Of a stretch of 64,000 nucleotides of DNA, positions 23,780 to 35,003 are shown piece after piece. Position 1 is the stretch's first letter. Every line of letters begins with the position of its first letter. The notes beneath the pieces are model-generated. The model was not told the DNA's origin. It saw only the letters and a list, made by a program, of their open reading frames with translations, and searched no databases. Source of the stretch: Protula sp. h YS-2021 (lineage: Eukaryota > Annelida > Polychaeta > Sabellida > Serpulidae); contig OX457029.1 in the NCBI GenBank assembly GCA_949752745.1, positions 10,021,511-10,085,510 of the forward strand, given 5' to 3'. Position numbers and translations under genes: made by a program.

Positions 23780-24426
23780 CATCTAGGCCTTGGGATAATT
23801 CCAGCTGTACCGGTCGTGCGCAATTTAGGGGTGTACATGCACTCAAACCTTAGTTTTGAGCCCCATATTTCGTACCTACGTAAAGTGTGTTTCATGTACC
23901 TTGGATGGATCAAGAAAATACGACATCTACTGACACAAGAAGCTACAAAGAAATTAGTTCATGCGCTAATCATATCACGCCTGGATTACTGTAATAGCTT
24001 GTTCACGGGATTTCCACAATGTGTTATAAACCGCCTACAATTGATCATGAACGCAGCTGCAAGGGTAATTTTCTGCCTGCCAAGGAAACATCATATCACC
24101 CCCGTACTTAAACAGTTACACTGGTTGCCGATCGAGCAAAGATGCCAATTCAAGACGTTAACTCTTGTTTATAAGGCTTTACATGATCTATCCCCACCCC
24201 ACTTACAGGACGTAGTTTCTCCCTACAGGCCTGAACGGATCCCAGATCTAGCACTAAAAATTGTGTGCATATCATCAAGCCAAAACGCCAGTATGGTAGA
24301 CGTTGCTTTCAGTACATGGGCGGAAAACTATGGAATGAACTTCCTCTTCAAATAAAAGATGCTCCAAATGTCAATGCGTTCAAAACAACGTTAAAAACGC
24401 ATTTGTTTATAAAAGCATATGGTTAG
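23780..24426 (+). pseudogene. LINE ORF2, C-terminal domain
   Basis: In the same phase as the RT, after the TAA, the sequence reads VRNLGVYMHSNLSFEPH, SRLDYCNSLFTGFP, NAAARVIF and HITPVLKQLHWLPI, the conserved C-terminal block of CR1/L2-type elements. A frameshift near 24,315 moves the last 36 codons (GKLWNELPLQI to KAYG) into another phase, ending at TAG 24,424-24,426. Confidence 0.88.
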
Positions 24427-24555
24427 CAAATATCTTAGGTGTAAACTAATGTTAAGCGTCAGTATTATTATTATTTTTATTTGCACAAGTGTCAGTATTA
24501 TATTTATATGCTAGCATTCTTGTTATGATGATTATATACATGTATCATTCACTCT

Positions 24556-24627
24556 GTAAGTGCTTAGAGATTTATCAAATAAGCGCGTTACAAATACTGT
24601 TTAAAATAATAATAATAATAATAAATC
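24556..24627 (+). other. LINE 3' stem and ATA microsatellite tail
   Basis: GTAAGTGCTT (24,556-24,565) can pair with AAGCGCGTTAC (24,581-24,591), followed by an (ATA)n run at about 24,604-24,624. This stem plus simple-repeat tail is typical of 3' ends of L2-like elements, where it is recognised by their reverse transcriptase. Confidence 0.7.
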
Positions 24628-25280
24628 AGAATACAGAATGTGCAAGACTAAATTCGTTACCTCTTAACCGATTCATTTAAAAACGACAAGAATAAGCTGA
24701 CCACCCACATTAGATTTTACTTAGCAAGTTCAACTTGCTGTTAGGCCCCAGGAAAGCGGGTTAGATCACCTATGACGAAATTCAAAATTAACGGCCACTG
24801 AGTGTTTCGACCACCCCTTTAAAAAGTAAATCTGTAACTGCTTTTTTCAGCAAAGAATAGGGTTTGTTGCTCATAACAGAGCATCTGACATTAATTTCGA
24901 GAACTAAAAAAGTGATATACTGCTTTGTTTAAACTTTACCTTAGAAATTCTATTTAACACTTGACATGCTTTGGCCTGCAAGGGGTTTTTGAATTTGTGC
25001 GAGCAGTCGTTGGTATCTTTTTTTCTTGACAATGATCGGATTTCTTGTTCTATCACCTCCACTGGCACTACGGGCCCCAGGGCCACGAAACTTTGGACTT
25101 AGGTAAAACTTGATATGAACGTGTGCATAACACTGTTTATTTTTGCCTTCAATTTCGTTTTCTTGTTTAAAACGCCATGTCAAAAGAGTGTATTTTTGCA
25201 AGTAAATGCGTAGCATTTCACGCAAGAAATAACCCATTGAAGGAAGTATTTTTGCGTTTTAATTTGTGTCAAGTGTTTAA
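24628..25280. other. Probable body of a Helitron-like element, non-coding
   Basis: No coding domain was recognised between the LINE tail and the Helitron-type 3' end at 25,281. Short minus frames near 24,904-25,237 have no known motif. The 5' end (TC after an A) of the Helitron cannot be fixed; it may lie before the LINE. Confidence 0.4.
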
Positions 25281-25307
25281 CATTTCGCTAGCGAAATGAG
25301 GTTCTAG
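25281..25307 (+). mobile_element. Helitron-type 3' terminus 1
   Basis: A perfect 18-base palindrome, CATTTCGCTAGCGAAATG (25,281-25,298), is followed by a 5-base spacer and CTAG (25,304-25,307), with T next. Hairpin, short spacer and CTRR before a T are the standard Helitron 3' end. No Rep/helicase frame is present, so it is non-autonomous. Confidence 0.6.
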
Positions 25308-25413
25308 TCTAAAAGTCGCTTTAACACTGAATTGCAGTTAAGAAGAATTCTAGACTCAAGGCTGTTAAAATTCTTTCTCCGAAATAACACCCGTTACACA
25401 GGAGTGTATCAAG

Positions 25414-25540
25414 TACCCAAACGTCTGTCCACGGAAGGCTCACGGACTCATCTGTCGACGGAAGTCGCACGGACTCATATATTCATGGAATTCTCACGGA
25501 CTCATCTGCCAACAGAAGACTCATGAACTCACTGTCGCAA
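25414..25540 (+). repeat. 27-bp tandem repeat, about 4 units
   Basis: CACGGACTCAT recurs at 25,441, 25,468 and 25,495, with a degenerate fourth near 25,522. The period is nine codons, so the plus strand shows a nine-residue repeat (RTHLSTE-type) in a 64-codon frame (25,332-25,526). Coding is unproven. Confidence 0.75.
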
Positions 25541-25845
25541 ATTAATTACACAAAATAAGTATTGCACCAATGGGCAGGTTGTACTGTTTATTTCCCTCAG
25601 CCAGGTGACTTTTTATGCTGCATACTCATACATTGTGTACTGTATGACAGTAAGTATGAAGATACCAAGTGATGTATAATGCGTGTGATCAGCTTTTTGT
25701 ACTTCTCGTCCTTAAAAAATCAGTTCAATGCCAACATATTTACACTTTCACATTCCATTACGCTCGTTCATAGCACGTTTTACAACAAATTGAATACATT
25801 TTATGTTCTTTTTATGTGGAGACTTTCTAAACAAAATAATATAAT
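25541..25845. other. Intergenic, no recognised feature
   Basis: AT-rich sequence between two tandem repeats. A 78-codon frame (25,679-25,915) runs into the 54-bp minisatellite and looks fortuitous. Confidence 0.5.
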
Positions 25846-25849
25846 GGAT

Positions 25850-26235
25850 TTTAATACTAGACCTGGAACCTACTTCATATCTTTATTCTGTTTTTATACG
25901 TACATAATCAACTAGGTTGAAACCTACTTCATATCCTTATTCAGTTTTTAAGCCTACAGAATCAATTAAATTGCAACCTATGTCAGGTCTTTATTCTGTT
26001 TTTATGCGTATAGAATCGATTAGACTGAAATAAATTTCATATATTTATTCTGTTTTATACTTTCAGAATTATTTAGTTTGAAACCTACCTCATATCTATA
26101 TTCTGTTTCTATACGTACAGAAATCAACTAGCCTAAAATTAATTTTGTTTTTAATTTTACAGAATCAATTAGACTGAAACTACGTCACATCTATATTATG
26201 TTTTCATACGCATAAGATCAATTAGCTGCCGTAGA
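25850..26235 (+). repeat. 54-bp minisatellite, about 7 units
   Basis: TTATTCTG starts fall at 25,884, 25,937, 25,991, 26,045 and 26,099, then a shortened unit and a last one near 26,196. The core is TTCTGTTTTTATACGTACAG followed by AATCAATTAGACTGAAACC. The same unit occurs inverted at 20,835-20,935 and 29,750-29,800. Confidence 0.9.
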
Positions 26236-26945
26236 TTTACTCCGATGGCAACATTGTTATGATTTCGTTATGATTTCGAAGTGTGAATGTCTGATATTGC
26301 ACCGTTGTTATAAAAAGTGGAAATGCCGCCGCGCCCCCTTTTCATCTTTCAGTTTAAAGAAACTCACATTAGCACAATTTCTGCAATATTACGAATTCTA
26401 AACAAAAATATTTAATCATCCCAGTAAAACGGAATTTACTACATGTTTTCTACAGCGAGTTACACAGGTGAAAGTTGTTTTAGCACAAAATGTCCAATAA
26501 TGGGTTTATTCCCTGAAACATTTCCAGTCGATATAAAAGTTAAGCAACTGACGCTCCTTACACTGTAAAGTGGTTACTAAACTGTCCAGTATACGCTTTA
26601 GTTCCCACTCTGACACTGAACAATTGTTTATTCTGCGTGTAAAATTAATGTCTATGCATGATGTTATGATGAAAGACCGAAAAACAAGTTATTCTGAGGG
26701 GTCAATTTTCAACAGTTGCTCAGTTACGCTGCCAAAATATTACATCAATTGATTGACCTTTTTTACTTCAGATGGCCTTTTTGAGGTCAAGGTCGCAAAT
26801 AAAATCAGATCACATGTTGATAATTCCCTGAAGGTTTCCACAATATTGACATAGAAACAAAAAAGTTATTCTGTGAACAAAAGCATGTAATGACCTTGAT
26901 GTTGAGGACAATGTCCAGAAACGTTATTCGTCGCTGCGCAAATAT
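26236..26945. other. Intergenic, no recognised feature
   Basis: No coding frame or element end was recognised. A GAGGTCAAGGTCG word (26,782) resembles words in the 130-bp repeats at 28.2-28.7 kb. Confidence 0.45.
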
Positions 26946-27215
26946 ATAAGCATGATTTGTTTGTTTGCTGTTTAACGTCCCATTCACCAACTATGAGGGG
27001 TATATTAGGACTTGTTAAAGAAACAAGTGGGAAAAAGAGACGGGAGAATGAGGAAATGGTAAAGGAAGAGTCAGAAAGAAATTTCGATTGGTCTCCTCTT
27101 ACGCTATGCACGGAACAGAAAGCAGTGGGTTCATTCTTAAGATTTCCTCCACCCCACAGGGGGACCGACGAAAGGACGAATAGGCAGTGACCGACCCAAC
27201 CAATATGTGTCCGGC
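26946..27215 (+). mobile_element. Dispersed SINE-like repeat, copy 1
   Basis: Starts GTTTGTTTGCTGTTTAACGTCCC, contains CAACTATGAGGG, TATTAGGAC and AGAAAGCAGTGGGT, and matches 32,756-32,995 along its length. The two copies are diverged. No pol III boxes are evident, so SINE status is a guess; it could be an MITE. Confidence 0.55.
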
Positions 27216-28185
27216 CATCGCTGATTCTATTTTGCTGCAATATTTTTACCTAGAAAACACAGACATATAACAACTGTGTGAAGAGTTATCCATAATTTAT
27301 ATTTGTCTATACAACTGTTTCATAGATTGCAGAATATTTTCACAGACTCGCAATTAGACATCAAGTTACTATGGATAATAATCGACATAGTATTCCAAAC
27401 ACATTGTTCAAGTACTGTTGTTTGCAGTGAAATATAACAAATAAATATTACTTCATACCAGTCCTGCCTGTGGTTTTCTTGTCTTGATGTTGTTCTCTCC
27501 AATGACTGGTAAAAGGCTCAGTCACAGCGGAAAGACCATCAAATAGTCGAAGTGCGATGCAATGCCTTTGTGCTGTCCATATAGTAGGCATATACCCATG
27601 TTCAATTACGTCTCGTTTTTTGAATGTTTCCCACTGCAACTTCTGCCACTGTTTTTAAACTTCAGTGCCTTCCGATGGCTTGTTTGCACGCTGGTCTTGG
27701 ATTCGATAAGGCATTTTTTAATTCATTCTCACTTTCAAACTTCGTTTGCAACTGGGTATAAGTTTGTAGTTTTTCTGGAAATTCTGTCCTTTTCCCCCTT
27801 TTTTCTTTTTTCCATTTCGATAATTTCCAGAAAACACCTTCTACACTATTTGACGGAAGAAGGCGAAATTTGGCACACGTGTATGGAATGCCAAGAACTC
27901 AGTGAATCTACATTTTTTTTACTTCAACGATTAAGGTCAATATAAAATTGAGGTCAAAGTTATTTTTTCTATAAAATGGTTTCCTGTAACCCCCCCCCCC
28001 CCCCTGTAGCGTTTGAGCTACATAGTTTGTACACTTATAGACAATCACCAGATCAAGATGAAACCGTAAATATTTTTGGCCTTATAAAACGTAGTTAGTA
28101 GTATTTAACCTCAAAGTGAGGTCAAAATATTTTCCAAAACGCCTAAAAAAAGCGCTCATACCCCAGCTTCAGTATATAAAACGCA
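27216..28185. other. Intergenic with a poly-C run
   Basis: No gene recognised. A 127-codon plus frame (27,562-27,945) is rich in F and L and without motifs. A run of C lies at about 27,990-28,006. Confidence 0.45.
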
Positions 28186-28189
28186 GTCG

Positions 28190-28760
28190 GTAGGGGTAAC
28201 TTTACATTCCGAATCTTGATCTTGAGGGTCGAGTTCATGGTCACGTGACCTCGTGTGCCGTTAACGATACGCCGACTTATCTCGAAACGGTTGAAATAGA
28301 GCGATTTTGAGCCCACTGTCGACCCTTGGGGCCTAAACAATGTTAAGTAAGAGGTACTTCGCTGACCATGACTTTCTCTCGTCACGACCAAACACCAGAA
28401 GGTAACTATTTCTAAAACGGTTAGAGATAGGCCGATTTTGAGCTCATTTTCGACCTTTTATGTTTACACAACTTTATATAAGAGGTACTTCGGCGACCTT
28501 GACTTCGTCGGTCTCAGACAAAAACCAGAAGTTGGCTATTATCTCAAAAAAAAACGGTTAGACAGAGCGATTTTGAGCTCATTTTCCACCCTTTGGGCCT
28601 AAACAACGTTCGATACTTCGGTGACCTTGACCTCGATTAAGGTCACATCCAAAACCAGGTGACCATCACCTCGAAAGAGGTTAGAAATAGAGTGACTTTG
28701 GGTTGATTTTTAACCCAATGGACCAAAATGGCGACAAAGAAGGGGCACTGTGTATATGAG
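28190..28760 (+). repeat. About 130-bp tandem repeat, four degenerate units
   Basis: GCGATTTTGAG-type words recur near 28,301, 28,432, 28,567 and 28,691 (spacing 131, 135, 124). Each unit has GGTTAGA, TTTTGAGCTCATTTT, GGGCCTAAACAA, GAGGTACTTCGG and GACCTTGAC. It ends about 55 bp before a Helitron-type 3' end, so it is probably the internal repeat core of that element. Confidence 0.8.
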
Positions 28761-28816
28761 CTTTTCGATCATAATTTAATAGAAATATTGTCTGTAATGG
28801 TTTCTGCAAGTGGGTC

Positions 28817-28845
28817 ATTCCGCTTTCTAGCGGAATTCAGTCTAG
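28817..28845 (+). mobile_element. Helitron-type 3' terminus 2
   Basis: ATTCCGCT and AGCGGAAT (28,817-28,836) form a hairpin with a 4-base loop. A 5-base spacer and CTAG (28,842-28,845) follow, with T next. The spacing is identical to terminus 1 at 25,281-25,307, although the stem sequence differs. The element probably includes the 130-bp repeats upstream. Confidence 0.65.
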
Positions 28846-31660
28846 TTTTAAACTAATTCGGGCACTGAGTTAAGTAAAACCTTAAGTTGTACTGCTGAAC
28901 AAAGGTGTATATTTTATGTCTCTTTTTCCAATGATTATGGTTGACAGTTTAAAAGTGGGGTGGACAAGATATTGAAGTTTGGTATCTCTGTCTCACCTTT
29001 TTTCCTATTTCTAGGAATGAACTTTGGTGGCGGCTAGCCAGCAAGCAGTAACAATTAAATCACAATTAAGCTCTCAGAATCAGAAGACGAAGTAACAAGG
29101 GAAAGATTTTGGACGAACAATCCAGTTATACGTAACTGTGATCGATGCAAGTTAAACGTGATGCGAAAGAAATGCCAGTATAATGCCGAGTACTCGTAAT
29201 ACATTGAAGTGTGCTGTAAATGGAGTAAATTTGTTCAGCCTAGGCCTGCTATTACATTTTTAAAGGCTCTTTAAACGGCCCCTAAAAACTGAGCGCTAAT
29301 TTTGAAATAACACACCTTTTTAACCAGACAAGGAGTCCAGTTCTGAAGGGTCACCCCTTCATGGAAAACGCTGAGTACTGGATGAAAATTATACATTTTT
29401 TTTAACAAACTTGATACTCAGTGCGGGCCACATCTAGCAACAAAATTGCCCAGCTTTCTTTTCTTTCTTTCTTTTTTTTTTTTTGGACAAGCAGGGTAAC
29501 ACGGATGATACCAATTGCCCCCCCCCCCCCGGGGCCTGAACAAGCTTCAATTAGTTTAATTAATTTAGCGTTAATTAAATCCCCCACCCCTCCCCCCGCC
29601 CGGCCTTCCACCCGCTTCTCCTTTCGACGAGACATTTATGGCATTTTACTGGGTCTCTCCTTCCATAGATATGGTCACGCTTTACAATTCCCACAATGGT
29701 CAAAATCTAATAAGAATATCAAAATCTACGCATAAAAACAGAACAAAGATATCAATCAGGTTTCTAATTGATTCTGTACGTATAAATACTGAATACAAAA
29801 CAAAATAACATATAACATCATCACCATGATCATTATCACCCGTTGGTTCATTTTGAAGGAACCTGGTGACGTCATCGACCCCCATCACTTAAATGGCCTT
29901 GACATGAAACTGAAACAGGAGTGAAGGGTAAACATCGCTAATTTGCTATAAGAAAGACAACTATTTTGAAAAATACATTACATGGATGTCTTAACCCTTT
30001 AATACTGTTGAAAATATGTAAATAAATTTCTTTGAGTACGTAAGTATTTTCATACCCCTAAAACAACCAGGCGACCATATTTGATGATGGCAAACATCAT
30101 GCATTCGTTTCACTTGATGACTTTGGTCAATATAACTCATACACATCTTGTTGCTCATTATGTGCGCATATTTTGCCTTTTTCGATCAGATTGTTTTGAG
30201 GGCGTCAACCCCCCCCCCCCTTCCTCCCCCAACGTCCACATAACGACATGAAGCCAAATGCTAAACACAGGTTTCCGGTCGTGATGTTTGACGGAACGTG
30301 ATGATCTAAAAGACCTTCATCAGTTCATATCGCGCAAATGACATCGACACAAAATATAAACAAGAATGGCAGGAAAACGCTTTTAGATTATCTTGCCCCG
30401 CACATAGATTATCTCGTTCTGCGCATAGCTTTTAGAGTATCTTCTTCCGCATATAGCAGTTACGTATAATGGTGGCTGTGCCGTGCAGACTGCGGCATTA
30501 GTGTGTGAAATATAACCCACTTCTTCTTACTCTCCTTGGAGCGGGTGGACAGTGTGCAGATGTGCCCATATTACTTGGGCAGGCCAGATCACAAGCTTCT
30601 CAGTTTAAAGATCTGCCCAATCCAGGAAGACGACTTTTTGAGTTCTGATTTTCGAAATATATATTCGATCCGATCCTGAATTTTGTTTTAAATATTTGAT
30701 ATATTTTCGCAACCCTGGCATTATCGGACACTCTCCTTTTTATGCCCCATTGTTTAATGGTTTAATAACCATTTATGTCGTATTAAATTTTAAGATTTCT
30801 TAACAAATTTTAAATTGTTTTTGTTAAATAAAAACTACTGAAGGCGCAAGCACAAAACTGTCATCAAAATCTGTCCTGAGAAAGCTCCATTTAGCAACAT
30901 TTTTTTTAATTTTCTTGGACCCTGGCAGAGCTTACCCTTTTTTTCAATTTGATTCTCATGTCAAAGACCAGACCGCAGGGAAAAAAAACAAGATTAGTAC
31001 TTTTTCTGCTCAAAGCAGTCATCCATACTTGTCAATCGCCCACCCCCCCCCCCCCCTTCCCCTCCCCTCACGCCTGTAAGCAAAATTGGATCCAGGATTG
31101 ACGTTACAAAACCCCATTCCCCTTCCCCACAACAACAACAAAAAAATAATTAAAATAAAATGCATAAAATGATGAAAAAAAAGACACGGAGAAACATGTT
31201 TCAATTTGGTTTATTTAAGTTGACATTTGCTTTGCTTTTTACCATTCAAGTTGTTTTGAAAAAAATAAACAGCAACTACAAACTTCAAACCTCCTCGGTA
31301 CCTCTGAATTTAGTACAGCCAATTCCAAACCAGATGTTTTTTTGTTTTTTTTTTTTTTTTGAATTCTATAACAATCACATCCCTGACAAGTTTACCTACG
31401 AGGGATGAGCATCTCTTTTCACTGTTATATAAATGTCAACTGTCCGTTGCTTTATCACTGACGTGTGTTGAGGCATCAGCCATGCCAGTGCGGACGCATC
31501 CTCTGTCTAACCCCCCCCCCCCCCTCCTCCCCCCGCAAAGTCTAGTCTTTCTTCCCTTTCCTCTTCACTTCTCCTTCAAGTAATCGCCGCGTCTGTGGTG
31601 CTGTGCCTCGCCGGTAGCCCTGTCAAAGTAACATCACTCATGCGTTAAAAAAAAACGAAG
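28846..31660. other. Intergenic with several poly-C tracts
   Basis: Runs of C lie near 29,519-29,530, 30,210-30,219, 31,044-31,056 and 31,510-31,522. Minor repeats are a 54-bp unit at 29,750-29,800 and three 28-bp units at 30,378-30,460 (TTTTAGATTATCTT...GCACATA). Long short-lived frames across the C-runs reflect composition only. No gene was recognised. Confidence 0.5.
29750..29800 (-). repeat. 54-bp minisatellite unit, single, inverted
   Basis: CTAATTGATTCTGTACGTAT (29,765-29,784) matches the complement of the unit at 25,850-26,235. Confidence 0.65.
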
Positions 31661-31666
31661 AAATAA

Positions 31667-31972
31667 ATGGCAAATACTGGCTCCTTACTGATTGGCCAAG
31701 GAGGAAATGTTGAAAATTCGGTCAACATAATTATAGAACTGTTCAATAATAGCTTCACATTGATTCAAAATAAGTCAATAGAATACAGGTCTCAACTGGG
31801 GTTTTTGATAACCAATAATCGCAATATCTATCGATTTCTCCATCCTGGTCAATACTGGAAAATTATTGACTTTAAAATTGACCCGTCAGATTGCAGCATT
31901 TTAAAAATGATTTACTGCAATCATTTGAAAAAGGAAGGATGTTTACACAAAGAAGATTGTCCAAGAATCTGA
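31667..31972 (+). CDS. Hypothetical small protein, 101 aa
   Basis: The frame starts MANTGSLLIGQGGNVENSVN and ends CLHKEDCPRI then TGA. Composition is balanced, with four cysteines near the C terminus (CSILKMIYC...C....C), which could form disulfides or bind metal. No signal peptide is visible. I do not recognise the family and see no flanking splice sites or TATA box. The codon mix differs from the poly-C rich surroundings. It may be a small intronless gene, a retrocopy or a chance frame. Confidence 0.3.
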   Translation: MANTGSLLIGQGGNVENSVNIIIELFNNSFTLIQNKSIEYRSQLGFLITNNRNIYRFLHPGQYWKIIDFKIDPSDCSILKMIYCNHLKKEGCLHKEDCPRI

Positions 31973-32467
31973 TACAATTCTAAACGGCATATCAAATTAA
32001 TTTTTTTTTATATTCGACAACACGGAGCCAGAAACCATTAAAAGGGCGTCCCATTTGCAGAACCCCATGCAGAAAGGGGTAGGGGTGAATCAGTGTCTGC
32101 CATAAACTTTTGATTGAAAACATGCACAATCTCACCATTATACATTATTATAGAAAGTGGAACACAGCGTACATTCCTTCGGTCTTTGGTATTGTTCTTT
32201 TCTGCAGACATATAGAGATACGTCCCCCACTCCAACCCCCCCCCCCCCCCCACCCGACCGCCCTATTTTCCAGCAAACACTGTCGTAAGAATTAATCTAA
32301 CGACTTACCAAAAGTGAACTTTAAAAATATTTGTACCTAAAGCACAGCAACAGCGAATAAGACGATCCTTTCCCACCCTCTGACCATACACCAAAATGTA
32401 TTCAAGAATTTGACACGATGCCCCTTCGCACCTCCCCACCCCCTCCCCCCTCCCCACCTCTTCCCAC

Positions 32468-32616
32468 TTACCAGAAAGTGAACTTTAAGTATCTGTAGCC
32501 GAGGAAGGCCCACAAGGCAGCGCTCACGCCGAGCATGACATTCCAGCGCGTCCGTCGCACGGGGGTGTTGAGGTCGTACTGCGCCACCACCGGATTCTGC
32601 ACCGATCTTCGCGCAC
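32468..32616 (-). CDS. Terminal exon of a small one-pass membrane protein
   Basis: On the minus strand a TTTAG acceptor (ending at 32,617) is followed by a frame beginning with two bases of a split codon, then ARRSVQNPVVAQYDLNTP, VRRTRWNVMLGV, and a hydrophobic stretch ending YRYLKFTFW, then TAA (32,470-32,468). Basic residues before a single roughly 18-residue membrane segment suggest a mitochondrial or other small integral membrane protein; the exact family is not recognised. The exon is GC-richer than its neighbours, as expected for coding DNA. Earlier exons would lie above 32,620 on the minus strand but were not found with confidence. A GTAAGTG follows the stop, so the stop could be skipped if it is used as a donor. 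Confidence 0.5.
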
Positions 32617-32755
32617 CTAAACATTCCAACAAAACCAGGATTCGCATTAGTCCCGGGTAAAACCCTTTTTTTTATTTAGAACAGTGGGGAAAAAATGAAA
32701 AAAAATGGAGAACGTGGCAGAAACGAGCAAAAAATAAAAAAAGGTCTGGGAACAG

Positions 32756-32995
32756 TTTGTTTGTTCGGTGTTTGGCGTCCCGTTCAGCAACTATGATGGC
32801 TCTATTAGGACGCACTTGCTGAAGGAACATGGGGGGGGGGGGAAGACGTAAAAATGAAGAAATAGTAAAAGAACAGCTAGACAGAAATCCCGAATTAGTC
32901 GCCTACTACGACATGTACGCAACAGGCAGCAGTGGGTCTAAAGATTCCCAGAAGCTGCGAGGAGGGGGGGGGGAGGATCTGGGATCTCAGTAACA
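32756..32995 (+). mobile_element. Dispersed SINE-like repeat, copy 2
   Basis: Starts GTTTGTTTGTTCGGTGTTTG, contains GTCCCGTTCAGCAACTATGA, CTATTAGGAC and GGCAGCAGTGGGT, matching copy 1 at 26,946. Two G-runs (32,831-32,842 and 32,964-32,972) are inserted in this copy. Confidence 0.55.
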
Positions 32996-35000
32996 GCCAA
33001 GATATGTTTATGTGGACTGAGATGTGCACTGTTCCGTGTACGGCTCGTTGAGACGTATGACTAAGATTTACGTCACGGGCTACTGTCTCTGCTAAGGTAA
33101 AATGTGATGATACCTTAAGACGATACCTATTACGCGCACTTAACCAGCTAGTAGTGTTCTACCGATGGCGAGAGTACACCTAGAAAAAGTGTTGAATATT
33201 ATCCAATCACAGCGCTGTTTACTTTTGTTCCACATCGCTTCACAGGCCAGACATTATGAGGTTCTTTTTTACGATTGGTTGGCAGTATTTTCGTCAAAAT
33301 TAATATATGTATAAAACGTAAAAACAGGACAATGTGCAGTAATTTCTATATTATATTTGAAAACCGTTTCGCTATTTTTTTTTTTTTTTTTTGCCTTTGG
33401 ATGTCACTGCAAATACCCAATTTTCGCTCAAAATCTATATGATATTCAACAAAAAACTATAATATCAGTTTAATATGCATTTGGAAAACTTCTTTGCAAA
33501 AGCACTGGCTTATTAAAATTAAGAGCAAGAACAATAACGCAGAAACTAAGAAATGTACCCAAAAGGAATAAAGATCTGGAGCATTTAGAAACTGTTATGT
33601 TGCATTCACTCATTAAGGGTTAAAATATCTTATTTTTCGTGCACTTACAAATTAACTGTAAATGCTCAAAATTGATAAAACAATGAACTTCTAAAAGTTT
33701 TATGTTGGTTTTGGCCTTGGCAGCTAAGATACAGTACTTTGAGCGGAGGTTTCATTGTATTTATTTACATTTAATAGCCGAATTTTATTTATGTTTATAT
33801 ACGTTTTGGTATCAAAACAGGCTGATGACAATTTTAAAATTTTAGCATACAGAAACGTTTTGTTTTCAAGGAAAAGCGTTCAAATGAATTGATTGATTAA
33901 GACTTTAATCTTGAGCCACAAATATTGATGAAACGCGGCAAATTTTGGAAGAAATGTACAAAAAAAACTCGGATGCCAACTTTTGTATTATTGCGTCGGT
34001 TTTATCAAACAGATTCAAATATTTTTTGTGTAACAATTAAAACTGAAGAGTTTATGTTTTTTCTCGTATTCCTTAGCATTAAGTTAAAAGCGGTAAAATT
34101 TTATACTTTTCTAAAAACTGATAAAACACAGTACAATCAGGATCTGAGACAAACCCGTTTTTCGCAGACGAAAACGGATTGTTCAACGGCCTAAAGTGAT
34201 TGTTCAAAGACGTCAGTGACTCTTTCCTCGCGTTGCTCCAGTAAGTCTTAAGACTGGTACGGTCCTTCCATTTGGAATGAAGGTGGACTATTTGCAGTTC
34301 TTCGCCGGGGGGGGGGGAGGTAATCACTTTTCGCCTGTCTTTTGGGGGAAAGAAAGATCATTGTTTGTGCGGTATGCGGTTATTTATTTATTTTTATTTG
34401 TGGGAGGAGGGATGTGAAAAAATGTCATTACGGGTTAGATAGTTTTTTGGTTTTTTTTTCGAAGATCGCAGAAGCTATAAGGCGTAGCCGTGTTATTTTT
34501 TCAAATCAGCCAAAAAAAAAAAAAAAAAAAAACTTTGTCAAAAAATGGATAAAATATACAGAGTCCACACTGAGACTTGAAATTCTGTTATTATACATTG
34601 CTAACTTTGCACCGACATATAAGTGATCCAAAGTGAGATATCCAATATATATTTGAAAGTATTTCACGAGTGAAAAATGCCTCATACTTTCCACAAAAGA
34701 CACAACTCTACCATTCATAATCCGAAGTAAATAAAATATCTTTAGAGAGAAAACTATGGCGTGGTGTCTATTGTCGAAAACTTGATATTAATGAAGAAAT
34801 TAGAGGTGTGTGCGATCGAAGCACGAATGCTCCGCCTGGCGGAGAGTCAGTGACATAATCTTAGTTTCAGGAATGTGATTCTTCTTGAAGAAAGAATGAA
34901 TAACCATGGACTTAGTAACGAGGCAAAAACAAATTATGTCGATTCCAAAATACTTCAAAAATATTCCAAAATAGAATAAAAATTTATTCAGCTTAATACA
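32996..35000. other. Intergenic, no recognised gene
   Basis: Promoter-like CCAAT words near 33,205 and 33,275 are not tied to a clear gene, though they could belong to the minus-strand gene whose last exon is at 32,468. A 49-codon plus frame (33,165-33,314) starting MARVHLEKVLNIIQSQRC is the only short frame of note. Poly-A and poly-G runs lie at 34,511-34,530 and 34,307-34,316. Confidence 0.4.
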
Positions 35001-35003
35001 TAT

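Larger units (their letters stand above)
20940..24627 (+). mobile_element. CR1/L2-like non-LTR retrotransposon, nearly full ORF2
   Basis: The order is an N-terminal extension, apurinic-type endonuclease, reverse transcriptase, C-terminal domain, a 3' stem and an ATA microsatellite tail. The 5' boundary is uncertain (somewhere in 20,940-21,224) and no separate ORF1 is seen. ORF2 is open in one frame over most of its length, with two compensating frameshifts near 21,850 and 22,000, a TAA at 23,777-23,779 and a frameshift near 24,315. Motifs such as DLSAAFDTVDH and SRLDYCNSL are typical of the CR1/L2 part of the Jockey group. Few lesions suggest fairly recent activity. Confidence 0.9.

Noticed and set aside
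29402..29735. Overlapping frames near 29.4-29.7 kb with poly-proline or poly-glycine
   Set aside because: They are produced by C-runs and T-runs; no conserved-looking segment.
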